A DNA stretch of 64,000 nucleotides from Muricea muricata (Eukaryota > Cnidaria > Anthozoa > Malacalcyonacea > Plexauridae): NCBI GenBank assembly GCA_963855995.1, contig OY979730.1, positions 6,397,341 through 6,461,340 of the forward strand. The letters run 5' to 3'. Position numbers and translations under genes: made by a program. Numbering within the stretch: the first letter of the stretch is position 1; every line of letters begins with the position of its first letter. The notes below the pieces were generated by a model. The model was not told the DNA's origin, did not search any database, and was given only the letters and a program-made list of their open reading frames with translations. Of the stretch, positions 36,701-50,854 are shown one piece after another.

Positions 36701-39700
36701 CATATAGATGAGTGAAATAACATGTTGAAATGCGAAATCTATATCTAGCTTGTAATCTGAAAACACACGATCTTAGAATCATCAAAATCGCGTTTTAAGC
36801 GCTGTAGAAGCGATTTGAGCGTAAAAACATGCTCAAGTCACCAACTAAAGATTCGCGTCTTAAATCGCTCACGGCGACGTTTTAGAGCTTAAAATGATAT
36901 TTCAGTGCTAAAGTTAACGAATTGAGCGCTATGATTAACTGCAATCACGGACTTAAAAGAGACCTTCTAAATGAAAATTGCAGAACTTAGCAAGTCGGGA
37001 ATCAAATTTTCGGCGCTCAAACCATGGAGATGAGTGAAATAACATGTTGAAATGAGAAACCTATAACTAGCTTGTAAACTGAAAAGAAACGATCTTAGAA
37101 TCATCAAAATCGCGTTTTTAGCCCTCTAGAAGCAATTTGAGCGTAAAAAAATGCTCAAATCACAAACTAAAGATTCCCGTCTAAAATCAATCACGGCGAC
37201 GTTTCAGAGCTTAAAATGATATTTTTAGTGCTCAAGTGAACGAGTTAAGCGCAATGATATAATGCAATCACGGACCTAAAAGAGACCTTCTAATTGGAAA
37301 TTGAAGAACTTAGCAAGTCGGGAAACAAGTTTTCGGCGCCAAACCATGGAGATGAGTGAAATAACATGTTGAAATGCGAAACCTATAACTAGCTTGTAAT
37401 CTGAAAAGACACGATCTTAGAATCATCAAAATCGCGTTTTCAGCGCTGTAGCAGCGATTTAAGCATAAAACATGCTCAAATCCCCAACAAGAGATTCACG
37501 TCTTAAATCGTTCACGGCGACGTTTTAGAGCTTAAAATGATAATTCAGTGCTAACGTTAACGAATTGAGCGCTATTATGTACTGCAATCACGGACTTAAA
37601 AGATACCTTCAAAATTAAATGTGGAGAACTTAGCAAGTCGGGAATTAAGTTTTCAGCGCTCAAACCAAGGAGATGAGTGAAATAACATGTTGAAATCAGA
37701 AACCTATAAGTAGCTTATAAACTGAAAAGAAACGATCTTAGAATCATCAAAATCGCGTTTTTAAAGCTGTAGAAGCGATTTGAGCGTAAAAACATGCTCA
37801 AATCAGAAACTAAAGATTCCTGTCTAAAATCAATCACTGCGACGTTTTAGAGCTTAAAATGATATTTTTAGTGCTAAAATGAACGAGTTAAGCGCAATGA
37901 TGTAATGCAATCACGGACCTAAAAGAGACCTTCTAAATGGAAATTGAAGAACTTAGCAAGTCGGGAATTAAGTTTTCGGCGCTCAAACCACGGAGATGAG
38001 TGAAATAACATGTTGAAATCAGAAACCTATAAGTAGCTTATAAACTGAAAAGAAACGATCTTAGAATCATTAAAATCGCGTTTTTAGCGCTGTAGAAGCG
38101 ATTTGAGCGTAAAAACATGCTCAAGTCACCAACTAAAGATTCGCGTCTTAAATCGTTCACGGCGACGTTTTAGAGCTTAAAATGATATTTCAGTGCTTAA
38201 GTTAACGAATTGAGCGCTATGATGTACTGCAATCACGGACTTAAAAGAGACCTTCTAAATAAAAATTGCAGAACTTAGCAAGTCGGGAATTAAGTTTTCG
38301 GCGCTCAAACCACGGAGATGAGTGAAATAACATGTTGAAATCAGAAACCTATAACTAGCTTATAAACTGAAAAGAAACGATCTTAGAATCATCAAAATCG
38401 CGTTTTTAAAGCTGTAGAAGCGATTTGAGCGTAAAAACATGCTCAAATCAGAAACTAAAGATTCCCGTCTAAAATCAATCACGGCGACGTTTTAGAGCTA
38501 GAAATGATATTTTTAGTGCTAAAAAGAACGAGTTAAGCGCAATGATATAATGCAATCACGGATCTAAAAGAGACCTTCTAAATGGAAATTGAAGAACTTA
38601 GCAAGTCGGGAATCAAGTTTTTGGCGCTCAAACAATGGAGATGAGTTAAAACATGTTGAAATACGAAACCTATAACTAGCTTGTAATCTGAAAAGACACG
38701 ATCTTAGAATCATCAAAATCGCGTTTTTAGCACTCTAGAAGTGATTTGAGCGTAAAAAAATGCGAAAATCAACAACTATAGATTCGCGTCTTTAGTCGTT
38801 CACGGCGACGTTTTAGAGCTTAAAATGATATTTTAGTGCTAAAGTTAACGAATTGAGCGCTATGATGTACTGCAATCACGGACTTAAAAGAGACCTTCTA
38901 AATGAAAATTGCAGAACTTAGCAAGTCGGGAATCAAGTTTTCATCGCTCAAACCACGGAGATGAGTGAAATAACATGTTGAAATGAGAAACCTTAAACTA
39001 AGTTATAAACTGAAAAGAAACGATCTTAGAATCATCAAAATCGCGTTTTTAGCGCTCTAGAAGCGATTTGAGCGTAAAAACATCCTCAAATCACCAACTA
39101 TAGATTCGCGTCTTAAATCGTTCACGGCGACGTTTTAGAGCTTAAAATGATATTTTAGTGCTAAAGTTAACGAATTGAGCGCTATGATGTACTGCAATCA
39201 CGGACTTAAAAGAGACCTTCTAAATGAAAATTGCAGAACTTAGATAGTCGGGAATCAAGTTTTCATCACTCAAACCACGGAGATGAGTGAAATAACATGT
39301 TGAAATGAGAAACCTTAAACTACGTTATAAACTAAAAAGAAACGATCTTAGAATCATCAAAATCGCGTTTTTAGCGCTCTAGAAGCGATTTGAGCGTAAA
39401 AACATGCTCAAATCAGAAACTAAAGATTCCTGTCTAAAATCAAACACGGCGACGTTTTATAGCTTAAAATGATATTTTTAGTGCTAAAGTGAACGAGTTA
39501 AGCGCAATGATATAATGCAATCACGGACCTAAAAGAGACCTTCTAACTGGAAATTGAAGAACTTAGCAAGTCGGGAATTAAGTTTTCGGCGGTCAAACTA
39601 TGGAGATGAGTGAAATAACATGTTGAAATGAGAAACCTATAACTAGCTTGTAAACTGGAAAGAAACGATCCTAGAATCATCAAAATCACGTTTTTAGCAC

Positions 39701-42700
39701 TCTAGAAGTGATTTGAGCGTAAAAACATGCGAAAATCACCAACTATAGATTCGCGTCTTAAGTCGTTCACATCGACGTTTTAGAGCTTAAAATGATATTT
39801 TAGTGCTAAAGTTAACGAATTGAGCGCTATGATGTGCTGCAATCACGGACTTAAAAGAGACCTTCTAAATGAAAATTGCAGAACTTAGCAAGTCGGGAAT
39901 CAAGTTTTCGGCGCACAAAATATGGAGATGAGTGAAATAACATGTTGAAATGCGAAACCTATATCTAGCTTGTAATCTGAAAAGACACGATCTTAGAATC
40001 ATCAAAATCGCGTTTTAAGCGCTGTAGAAGCGATTTGAGCGTAAAAACATGCTCAAGTCACCAACTAAAGATTCGCGTCTTAAATCGTTCACGGCGACGT
40101 TTTAGAGCTTAAAATGATATTTCAGTGCTAAAGTTAACGAATTGAGCGCTATGATGTACTGCAATCACGGACTTAAAAGAGACCTTCTAAATAAAAATTG
40201 CAGAACTTAGCAAGTCGGGAATTAAGTTTTCGGCGCTCAAACCACGGAGATGAGTGAAATAACATGTTGAAATCAGAAACCTATAACTAGCTTATAAACT
40301 GAAAAGAAACGATCTTAGAATCATCAAAATCGCGTTTTTAAAGCTGTAGAAGCGATTTGAGCGTAAAAACATGCTCAAATCAGAAACTAAAGATTCCCGT
40401 CTAAAATCAATCACGGCGACGTTTTAGAGCTAGAAATGATATTTTTAGTGCTAAAGTGAACGAGTTAAGCGCAATGATATAATGCAATCACGGATCTAAA
40501 AGAGACCTTCTAAATGGAAATTGAAGAACTTAGCAAGTCGGGAATCAAGTTTTTGGCGCTCAAACAATGGAGATGAGTTAAAACATGTTGAAATACGAAA
40601 CCTATAACTAGCTTGTAATCTGAAAAGACACGATCTTAGAATCATCAAAATCGCGTTTTTAGCACTCTAGAAGTGATTTGAGCGTAAAAACATGCGAAAA
40701 TCAACAACTATAGATTCGCGTCTTTAGTCGTTCACGGCGACGTTTTAGAGCTTAAAATGATATTTTAGTGCTAAAGTTAACGAATTGAGCGCTATGATGT
40801 ACTGCAATCACGGACTTAAAAAAGACCTTCTATATGAAAATTGCAGAACTTAGCAAGTCGGGAATCAAGTTTTCATCGCTCAAACCACGGAGATGAGTGA
40901 AATAACATGTTGAAATGAGAAACCTTAAACTAAGTTATAAACTGAAAAGAAACGATCTTAGAATCATCAAAATCGCGTTTTTAGCGCTCTAGAAGCGATT
41001 TGAGCGTAAAAACATCCTCAAATCACCAACTATAGATTCGCGTCTTAAATCGTTCACGGCGACTTTTTAGAGCTTAAAATGATATTTTAGTGCTAAAGTT
41101 AACGAATTGAGCGCTATGATGTACTGCAATCACGGACTTAAAAGAGACCTTCTAAATGAAAATTGCAGAACTTAGCAAGTCGGGAATCAAGTTTTCATCA
41201 CTCAAACCACGGAGATGAGTGAAATAACATGTTGAAATGAGAAACCTTAAACTACGTTATAAACTGAAAAGAAACGATCTTAGAATCATCAAAATCGCGT
41301 TTTTAGCGCTCTAGAAACGATTTGAGCGTAAAAACATCCTCAAATCAATAACTATAGATTCGCGTCTTAAATCGTTCACGGCGACGTTTTAGAGCTTAAA
41401 ATGATATTTCAGTGCTAAAGTTAACGAGTTGAGCGCTATGATGTACTGCACTCACGGACTTAAAAGAGACCTTCTAAATGAAAATTGCAGAACTTAGCAA
41501 GTCGGGAATCAAGTTTTCAGCGCTCAAACCATGGAGATGAGTGAAATAACATGTTGAAATGCGAAACCTATAACTAGCTTAAAATCTGAAAAGACACGAT
41601 CTTAGAATCATTAAAATCGCGTTTTTAGCGCTGTAGCAGCGATTTAAGCATAAAACATGCTCATGTCCCCAACTATAGATTCACGTCTTAAATCGTTCAC
41701 GGCGACGTTTTAGAGCTTAAAATGATATTTCAGTGCTAAAGTTAACGAATTGAGCGCTATGATGTACTGCAATCACGGACTTCAAAGAGACCTTCTATAT
41801 AAAAATTGCAGAACTTAGCAAGTCGGGAATTAAGTTTTCGGCGCTCAAACCACGGAGATGAGTGAAATAACAGGTTGAAACAGAAACCTATAACTAGCTT
41901 ATAAACTGAAAAGAAACGATCTTAGAATCATCAAAATCGCGTTTTTAAAGCTGTAGAAGCGATTTGAGAGTAAAAACATGCTCAAATCAGAAACTAAAGA
42001 TTCCCGTCTAAAATCAATCACGGCGACGTTTTAGAGCTTAAAATGATATTTTTAGTGCTAAAGTGAACGAGTTAAGCGCAATGATATAATGCAATCACGG
42101 ATCTAAAAGAGACCTTCTAAATGGAAATTAAAGAACTTAGCAAGTCGGGAATCAAGTTTTTGGCGCTCAAACAATGGAGATTAGTTAAAACATGTTGAAA
42201 TACGAAACCTATAACTAGCTTGTAATCTGAAAAGACACGATCTTAGAATCATCAAAATCGCGTTTTTAGCGCTCTAGAAGCGATTTGAGCGTAAAAACAT
42301 CCTCAAATCACCAACTATAGATTCGCGTCTTAAATCGTTCACGGCGACGTTTTAGAGCTTAAAATGATATTTCAGTGCTAAAGTTAACGAATTGAGCGCT
42401 ATGATGTACTGCTATCACGGACTTAAAAGAGACCTTCTAAATGAAAATTGCAGAACTTAGCAAGTCGGGAATAAAGTTTTCGCCGCTCAAACCATGGAGA
42501 TGAGTGAAATAACATGTTGAAATGCGAAACCTATAACTAGCTTGTAATCTGAAAAGACACGATCTTAGAATCATCAAAATCGCGTTTTTTGCGCTGTAGC
42601 AGCGATTTAAGCATAAAACATGCTCATATATCCAACTATAGATTCACGTCTTAAATCGTTCACGGCGACGTTTTAGAGCTTAAAATGATATTTCAGTGCT

Positions 42701-45700
42701 AACGTTAACGAATTGAGCGCTATGATGTACTGCAATCACGGACTTCAAAGAGACCTTCTACATAAAAATTGCAGAACTTAGCAAGTCGGGAATTAAGTTT
42801 TCGGCGCTCAAACCACGGAGATGAGTGAAATAACATGTTGAAACAGAAACCTATAACTAGCTTATAAACTGAAAAGAAACGATCTTAGAATCATCAAAAT
42901 CGCGTTTTTAAAGCTGTAGAAGCGAGTTGAGCGTAAAAACATGCTCAAATCAGAAACTAAAGATTCCTGTCTAAAATCAATCACTGCGACGTTTTAGAGC
43001 TTAAAATGATATTTTTAGTGCTAAAATGAACTAGTTAAGCGCAATGATATAATGCAATCACGGACCTAAAAGAGACCTTCTAAATGGAAATTGAAGAACT
43101 TAGCAAGTCGGGAAACAAGTTTTCGGCGCCAAACCATGGAGATGAGTGAAATAACATGTTGAAATGCGAAACCTATATCTAGCTTGTAATCTGAAAAGAC
43201 ACGATCTTAGAATCATCAAAATCGCGTTTTTAGCGCTGTAGAAGCGATTTGAGCGTAAAAACATGCTCAAGTCACCAACTAAAGATTCGCGTCTTAAATC
43301 GTTCACAGCGACGTTTTAGAGCTTAAAATGATATTTCAGTGCTAAAGTTAACGAACTGAGCGCTATGATTAACTGCAATCACGGACTTAAAAGAGACCTT
43401 CTAAATGAAAACTGCAGAACTTAGCAAGTCGGGAATCAAGTTTTCGGCGCTCAAACCACAGAGATGAGATAAATAACATGTTGAAATTAGAAACCTTAAA
43501 CTAAGTTATAAACTGAAAAGAAACGATCTTAGAATCATCAAAATCGCGTTTTTAGCGCTCTAGAAGCGATTTGAGCGTCAAAACATCCTCAAATCACCAA
43601 CTATAGATTCGCGTCTTAAATCGTTCACGGCGACGTTTTAGAGCTTAATATGATATTTGAGTGCTAAAGTTAACGAATTGAGCGCTATGATGTACTGCAA
43701 TCACGGACTTAAAAGAGACCTTCTAAATAAAAATTGCAGAACTTAGCAAGTCGGGAATTAAGTTTTCGGCGCTCAAACGACGGAGATGAGTGAAATAACA
43801 TGTTGAAATCATAAACCTATAACTACCTTATAAACTGAAAAGAAACGATCTTTGAATCATCAAAATCGCGTTTTTAAAGCTGTAGAAGCGATTTGAGCGT
43901 AAAAACATGCTCAAGTCACCAACTAAAGATTCGCGTCTTTAGTCGTTCACGGCGACGTTGTAGAGCTTAAAATGATATTTTAGTGCTAAAGTTAACGAAT
44001 TGAGCGCTATGATGTACTGCAATCACGGACTTAAAAGAGACCTTCTAAATGAAAATTGCAGAACTTAGCAAGTCGGGAATAAAGTTTTCGCCGCTCAAAC
44101 CATGGAGATGAGTGAAATAACATGTTGAAATGCGAAACCTATAACTAGCTTGTAATCTGAAAAGACACGATCTTAGAATCATCAAAATCGCGTTTTTTGC
44201 GCTGTAGCAGCGATTTAAGCATAAAACATGCTCATATATCCAACTATAGATTCACGTCTTAAATCGTTCACGGCGACGTTTTAGAGCTTAAAATGATATT
44301 TCAGTGCTAACGTTAACGAATTGAGCGCTATGATGTACTGCAATCACGGACTTCAAAGAGACCTTCTATATAAAAATTGCAGAACTTAGCAAGTCGGGAA
44401 TTAAGTTTTCGGCGCTCAAACGACGGAGATGAGTGAAATAACATGTTGAAATCATAAACCTATAACTACCTTATAAACTGAAAAGAAACGATCTTTGAAT
44501 CATCAAAATCGCGTTTTTAAAGCTGTAGAAGCGATTTGAGCGTAAAAACATGCTCAAGTCACCAACTAAAGATTCGCGTCTTTAGTCGTTCACGGCGACG
44601 TTGTAGAGCTTAAAATGATATTTTAGTGCTAAAGTTAACGAATTGAGCAATATGATGTACTGCAATCACGGACTTAAAAGAGACCTTCTAAATGAAAATT
44701 GCAGAACTTAGCAAGTCGGGAATCAAGTTTTCATCGCTCAAACCACGGAGATGAGTGAAATAACATGTTGAAATGAGAAACCTTAAACTAAGTTATAAAC
44801 TGAAAAGAAACGATCTTAGAATCATCAAAATCACGTTTTTAGCGCTCTAGAAACGATTTGAGCGTAAAAACATCCTCAAATCACCAACTATAGATTCGCG
44901 TCTTAAATCGTTCACGGCGACGTATTAGAGCTTAAAATGATATTTCAGTGCAAAAGTTAACGAATTGAGCGATATGATGTACTGCAATCACGGACTTAAA
45001 AGAGACCTTCTAAATGAAAATTGCAGAACTTAGCAAGTCGGGAATTAAGTTTTCAGCGCTCAAACCATGGAGATGAGTGAAATAACATGTTGAATTGCGA
45101 AACCTATAACTAGCTTGTAATCTGAAAAGACACGATCTTAGAATCATCAAAATCGCGTTTTTAGCGCTGCAGCAGCGATTTAAGCATATAACATGCTCAA
45201 ATCTTCAACTATAGATTCACGTCTTAAATCGTTCACGGCGACGTTTTAGAGCTTAAAATGATATTTCAGTGCTAAAGTTAACGAATTGAGCGCTATTGAT
45301 GTACTGCAATCACGGACTTAAAAGAGACCTTCTAAATGAAAATTGCAGAACTTAGCAAGTCGGGAATCAAGTTTTCGGCGTTCAAACCACGGAGATGAGT
45401 GAAATAACATGTTGAAATGAGAAACCTATAATTAGCTTGAAAACTGAAAAGACACGATCTTAGAATCATCAAAATCGCGTTTTTAGCGCTGTAGAAGCGA
45501 TTTGAGCTTAAAAACATGCTCAAGTCACCAACTAAAGATTCGCGTCTTAAATCGTTCACGGCGACGTTTTAGAGCTTAAAATGATATTTCAGTGCTAAAG
45601 TTAACGAATTGAGCGCTATGATTAACTGCAATCACGGACTTAAAAGAGACCTTCTAAATGAAAATTGCAGAACTTAGCAAGTCGGGAATCAAGTTTTCGG

Positions 45701-46988
45701 CGCTCAAACCACGGAGATGAGTGAAATAACATGTTGAAATGAGCAACCTATAACTAGCTTATAAACTGAAAAGAAACGATCTTAGAATCATCAAAATCGC
45801 GTTTTTAGCGCTCTAGAAGCGATTTGAGCGTAAAAACATGCTCAAATCAGAAACTAAAGATTCCTGTCTAAAATCAATCACGGCGACATTTTAGAGCTTA
45901 AAATGATATTTTTAGTGCTAAAGTGAACGAGTTAAGCGCAATGATATAATGCAATCACGGATCTAAAAGAGACCTTTTAATTCGAAATTGAAGAACTTAG
46001 CAAGTCGGGAAAGAAGTTTTCATCGCTCAAACCACGGAGATGAGTGAAATAACATGTTGAAATGAGAAATCTTAAACTAAGTTATAAACTGAAAAGAAAG
46101 ATCTTAGAATCATCAAAATCGCGTTTTTAGCGCTCTAGAAACGATTTGAGCGTAAAAACATCCTCAAATCACCAACTATAGATTCGCGTCTTAAATCGTT
46201 CACGGCGACGTTTTAGAGCTTAAAATGATATTTCAGTGCTAAAGTTAACGAGTTGAGCGCTATGATTTACTGCACTCACGGACTTAAAAGAGACCTTCTA
46301 AATGAAAATTGCAGAACTTAGCAAGTCGGGAATCAAGTTTTCAGCGCTCAAACCATGGAGATGAGTGAAATAACATGTTGAAATGCGAAACCTATAACTA
46401 GCTTGTAATCTGAAAAGACACGATCTTAGAATCATCAAAATCGCGTTTTTAGAGCTGTAGCAGCGATTTAAGCATAAAACATGCTCATGTCCCCAACTAT
46501 AGATTCACGTCTTAAATCGTTCACGGCGACGTTTTAGAGCTTAAAATGATATTTCAGTGCTAAAGTTAACGAATTGAGCGCTATGATGTACTGCAATCAC
46601 GGACTTAAAAGAGACCTTCTAAATAAAAATTGCAGAACTTAGCAAGTCGGGAATCAAGTTTTCGGCGCTCAAACCACGGAGATGAGTGAAATAACATGTT
46701 GAAATCAGAAACCTATAACTAGCTTATAAACTGAAAAGAAACGATCTTAGAATCATCAAAATCGCGTTTTTAAAGCTGTAGAAGCGATTTGAGAGTAAAA
46801 ACATGCTCAAATCAGAAACTAAAGATTCCCGTCTAAAATCAATCACGGCGACGTTTTAGAGCTTAAAATGATATTTTTAGTGCTAAAGTGAACGAGTTAA
46901 GCGCAATGATATAATGCAATCACGGACCTAAAAGAGACCTTCTAAATGGAAATTGAAGAACTTAGCAAGTCGGGAAACAAGTTTTCGG
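33794..46988. repeat. HOR copy D, complete 41-monomer unit
   Basis: This is 13,195 bp, the same length as B, with the same order of private monomer marks and the same spacing at every landmark I aligned. It shares several bases with F against A, B and C: A at 41740 (C elsewhere), T at 42182 (G elsewhere) and G at 42926 (T elsewhere). At 38201 it has the G also found in F, where B has A. These shared changes indicate a recent common copy of D and F. Confidence 0.96.
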
Positions 46989-49900
46989 CGCCAAACCATG
47001 GAGATGAGATAAATAACATGTTGAAATGCGAAACCTATATCTAGCTTGTAATCTGAAAAGACACGATCTTAGAATCATCAAAATCGCGTTGTTAGCGCTG
47101 TAGAAGCGATTTGAGCGTAAAAACATGCTCAAGTCACCAACTAAAGATTCGCGTCTTAAATCGTTCACAGCGACGTTTTAGAGCTTAAAATGATATTTCA
47201 GTGCTAAAGTTAACGAACTGAGCGCTATGATTAACTGCAATCACGGACTTAAAAGAGACCTTCTAAATGAAAACTGCAGAACTTAGCAAGTCGGGAATCA
47301 AGTTTTCGGCGCTCAAACCACAGAGATGAGATAAATAACATGTTGAAATTAGAAACCTTAAACTAAGTTATAAACTGAAAAGAAACGATCTTAGAATCAT
47401 CAAAATCGCGTTTTTAGTGCTCTAGAAGCGATTTGAGCGTAAAAACATGCTCAAATCAGAAACTAAAGATTCCTGTCTAAAATCAATCACGGCGACGTTT
47501 TAGAGCTTAAAATGATATTTTTAGTGCTAAAGTGAACGAGTTAAGCGCAATGATATAATGCAATCACGGACCTAAAAGAGACCTTCTAAATGAAAATTGC
47601 AGAACTTAGCAAGTCGGGAATCAAATTTTCGGCGCTCAAACCATGGAGATGAGTGAAATAACATGTTGAAATGAGAAACCTATAACTAGCTTATAAACTG
47701 AAAAGAAACGATCTTAGAATCATCAAAATCGCGTTTTTAGCCCTCTAGAAGCAATTTGAGCGTAAAAAAATGCTCAAATCACAAACTAAAGATTCCCGTC
47801 TAAAATCAATCACGGCGACGTTTCAGAGCTTAAAATGATATTTTTAGTGCTCAAGTGAACGAGTTAAGCGCAATGATATAATGCAATCACGGACCTAAAA
47901 GAGACCTTCTAATTGGAAATTGAAGAACTTAGCAAGTCGGGAATTAAGTTTTCGGCGCTCAAACCACGGAGATGAGTGAAATAACATGTTAAAATCAGAA
48001 ACCTATAAGTAGCTTATAAACTGAAAAGAAACGATCTTGGAATCATCAAAATCGCGTTTTTAAAGCTGTAGATGCGATTTTAGCGTAAAAACATGCTCAA
48101 ATCAGAAACTAAAGATTCCTGTCTAAAATCAATCACGGCGACGTTTTAGAGCTTAAAATGATATTTTTAGTGCTAAAGTGAATGAGTTAAGCGCAATGAT
48201 ATAATGCAATCACGGATCTAAAAGAGACATTCTAATTGGAAATTGAAGAACTTAGCAAGTCGGGAATTAAGTTTTCGGCGGTCAAACCATGGAGATGAGT
48301 GAAATAACATGTTGAAATGAGAAACCTATAACTAGCTTGTAAACTGAAAAGAAACGATCTTAGAATCATCAAAATCACGTTTTTAGCACTCTAGAAGTGA
48401 TTTGAGCGTAAAAACATGCGAAAATCACCAACTATAGATTCGCGTCTTATGTCGTTCACGGCGACGTTTTAGAGCTTAAAATGATATTTTAGTGCTAAAG
48501 TTAACGAATTGAGCGCTATGATGTACTGCAATCACGGACTTAAAAGAGACCTTCTAAATGAAAATTGCAGAACTTAGCAAGTCGGGAATCAAGTTTTCGG
48601 CGTTCAAACCACGGAGATGAGTGAAATAACATGTTGAAATTAGAAACCTTAAACTAAGTTATAAACTGAAAAGAAACGATCTTAGAATCATCAAAATCGC
48701 GTTTTTAGCGCTCTAGAAACGATTTGAGCGTAAAAACATCCTCAAATCAACAACTATAGATTCGCGTCTTAAATCGTTCACGGCGACGTATTAGAGCTTA
48801 AAATGATATTTCAGTGCTAAAGTTAACGAATTGAGTGCTATGATGTACTGCAATCACGGACTTAAAAGAGACCTTCTAAATGAAAATTGCAGAACTTAGC
48901 AAGTCGGGAATTAAGTTTTCAGCGCTCAAACCATGGAGATGAGTGAAATAACATGTTGAATTGCGAAACCTATAACTAGCTTGTAATCTGAAAAGACACG
49001 ATCTTAGAATCATCAAAATCGCGTTTTTAGCGCTGCAGCAGCGATTTAAGCATATAACATGCTCAAATCTTCAACTATAGATTCACGTCTTAAATCGTTC
49101 ACGGCGACGTTTTAGAGCTTAAAATGATATTTCAGTGCTAAAGTTAACGAATTGAGCGCTATTGATGTACTGCAATCACGGACTTAAAAGAGACCTTCTA
49201 AATGAAAATTGCAGAACTTAGCAAGTCGGGAATCAAGTTTTCGGCGTTCAAACCACGGAGATGAGTGAAATAACATGTTGAAATGAGAAACCTATAATTA
49301 GCTTGAAAACTGAAAAGACACGATCTTAGAATCATCAAAATCGCGTTTTTAGCGCTGTAGAAGCGATTTGAGCTTAAAAACATGCTCAAGTCACCAACTA
49401 AAGATTCGCGTCTTAAATCGTTCACGGCGACGTTTTAGAGCTTAAAATGATATTTCAGTGCTAAAGTTAACGAATTGAGCGCTATGATTAACTGCAATCA
49501 CGGACTTAAAAGAGACCTTCTAAATGAAAATTGCAGAACTTAGCAAGTCGGGAATCAAGTTTTCGGCGCTCAAACCACGGAGATGAGTGAAATAACATGT
49601 TGAAATGAGCAACCTATAACTAGCTTATAAACTGAAAAGAAACGATCTTAGAATCATCAAAATCGCGTTTTTAGCGCTCTAGAAGCGATTTGAGCGTAAA
49701 AACATGCTCAAATCAGAAACTAAAGATTCCTGTCTAAAATCAATCACGGCGACATTTTAGAGCTTAAAATGATATTTTTAGTGCTAAAGTGAACGAGTTA
49801 AGCGCAATGATATAATGCAATCACGGATCTAAAAGAGACCTTTTAATTCGAAATTGAAGAACTTAGCAAGTCGGGAAAGAAGTTTTCATCGCTCAAACCA

Positions 49901-50854
49901 CGGAGATGAGTGAAATAACATGTTGAAATGAGAAATCTTAAACTAAGTTATAAACTGAAAAGAAAGATCTTAGAATCATCAAAATCGCGTTTTTAGCGCT
50001 CTAGAAACGATTTGAGCGTAAAAACATCCTCAAATCACCAACTATAGATTCGCGTCTTAAATCGTTCACGGCGACGTTTTAGAGCTTAAAATGATATTTC
50101 AGTGCTAAAGTTAACGAGTTGAGCGCTATGATTTACTGCACTCACGGACTTAAAAGAGACCTTCTAAATGAAAATTGCAGAACTTAGCAAGTCGGGAATC
50201 AAGTTTTCAGCGCTCAAACCATGGAGATGAGTGAAATAACATGTTGAAATGCGAAACCTATAACTAGCTTGTAATCTGAAAAGACACGATCTTAGAATCA
50301 TCAAAATCGCGTTTTTAGAGCTGTAGCAGCGATTTAAGCATAAAACATGCTCATGTCCCCAACTATAGATTCACGTCTTAAATCGTTCACGGCGACGTTT
50401 TAGAGCTTAAAATGATATTTCAGTGCTAAAGTTAACGAATTGAGCGCTATGATGTACTGCAATCACGGACTTAAAAGAGACCTTCTAAATAAAAATTGCA
50501 GAACTTAGCAAGTCGGGAATCAAGTTTTCGGCGCTCAAACCACGGAGATGAGTGAAATAACATGTTGAAATCAGAAACCTATAACTAGCTTATAAACTGA
50601 AAAGAAACGATCTTAGAATCATCAAAATCGCGTTTTTAAAGCTGTAGAAGCGATTTGAGAGTAAAAACATGCTCAAATCAGAAACTAAAGATTCCCGTCT
50701 AAAATCAATCACGGCGACGTTTTAGAGCTTAAAATGATATTTTTAGTGCTAAAGTGAACGAGTTAAGCGCAATGATATAATGCAATCACGGACCTAAAAG
50801 AGACCTTCTAAATGGAAATTGAAGAACTTAGCAAGTCGGGAAACAAGTTTTCGG
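46989..50854. repeat. HOR copy E, 12 monomers (m1-m6, m36-m41)
   Basis: This shortest copy is 3,866 bp and lacks 9,329 bp (29 monomers) relative to B. It starts with m1, proceeds to m6 (ATTAGAAACC and GACGTATTAGAGC near 48788), then joins m36 (TTGAATTGCGAAACC near 48955) and ends with the normal m37-m41 series. One private change was seen, G in place of A at 48039. It lies between D and F, which resemble each other more than other copies, so D-E-F may have grown by duplication of a full unit around or beside E. Confidence 0.95.
48839..48960. other. Deletion junction in copy E (m6 joined to m36)
   Basis: Bases before follow m6 (TTGAGTGC, whereas the m35 parent has TTGAGCGA). Bases after follow m36 (TTGCGAAACC, whereas m7 has ATGCGAAACC). 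The parents are identical over about 122 bp spanning the monomer border. Exchange in this tract deletes m7-m35 and keeps the monomer frame. Confidence 0.9.
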
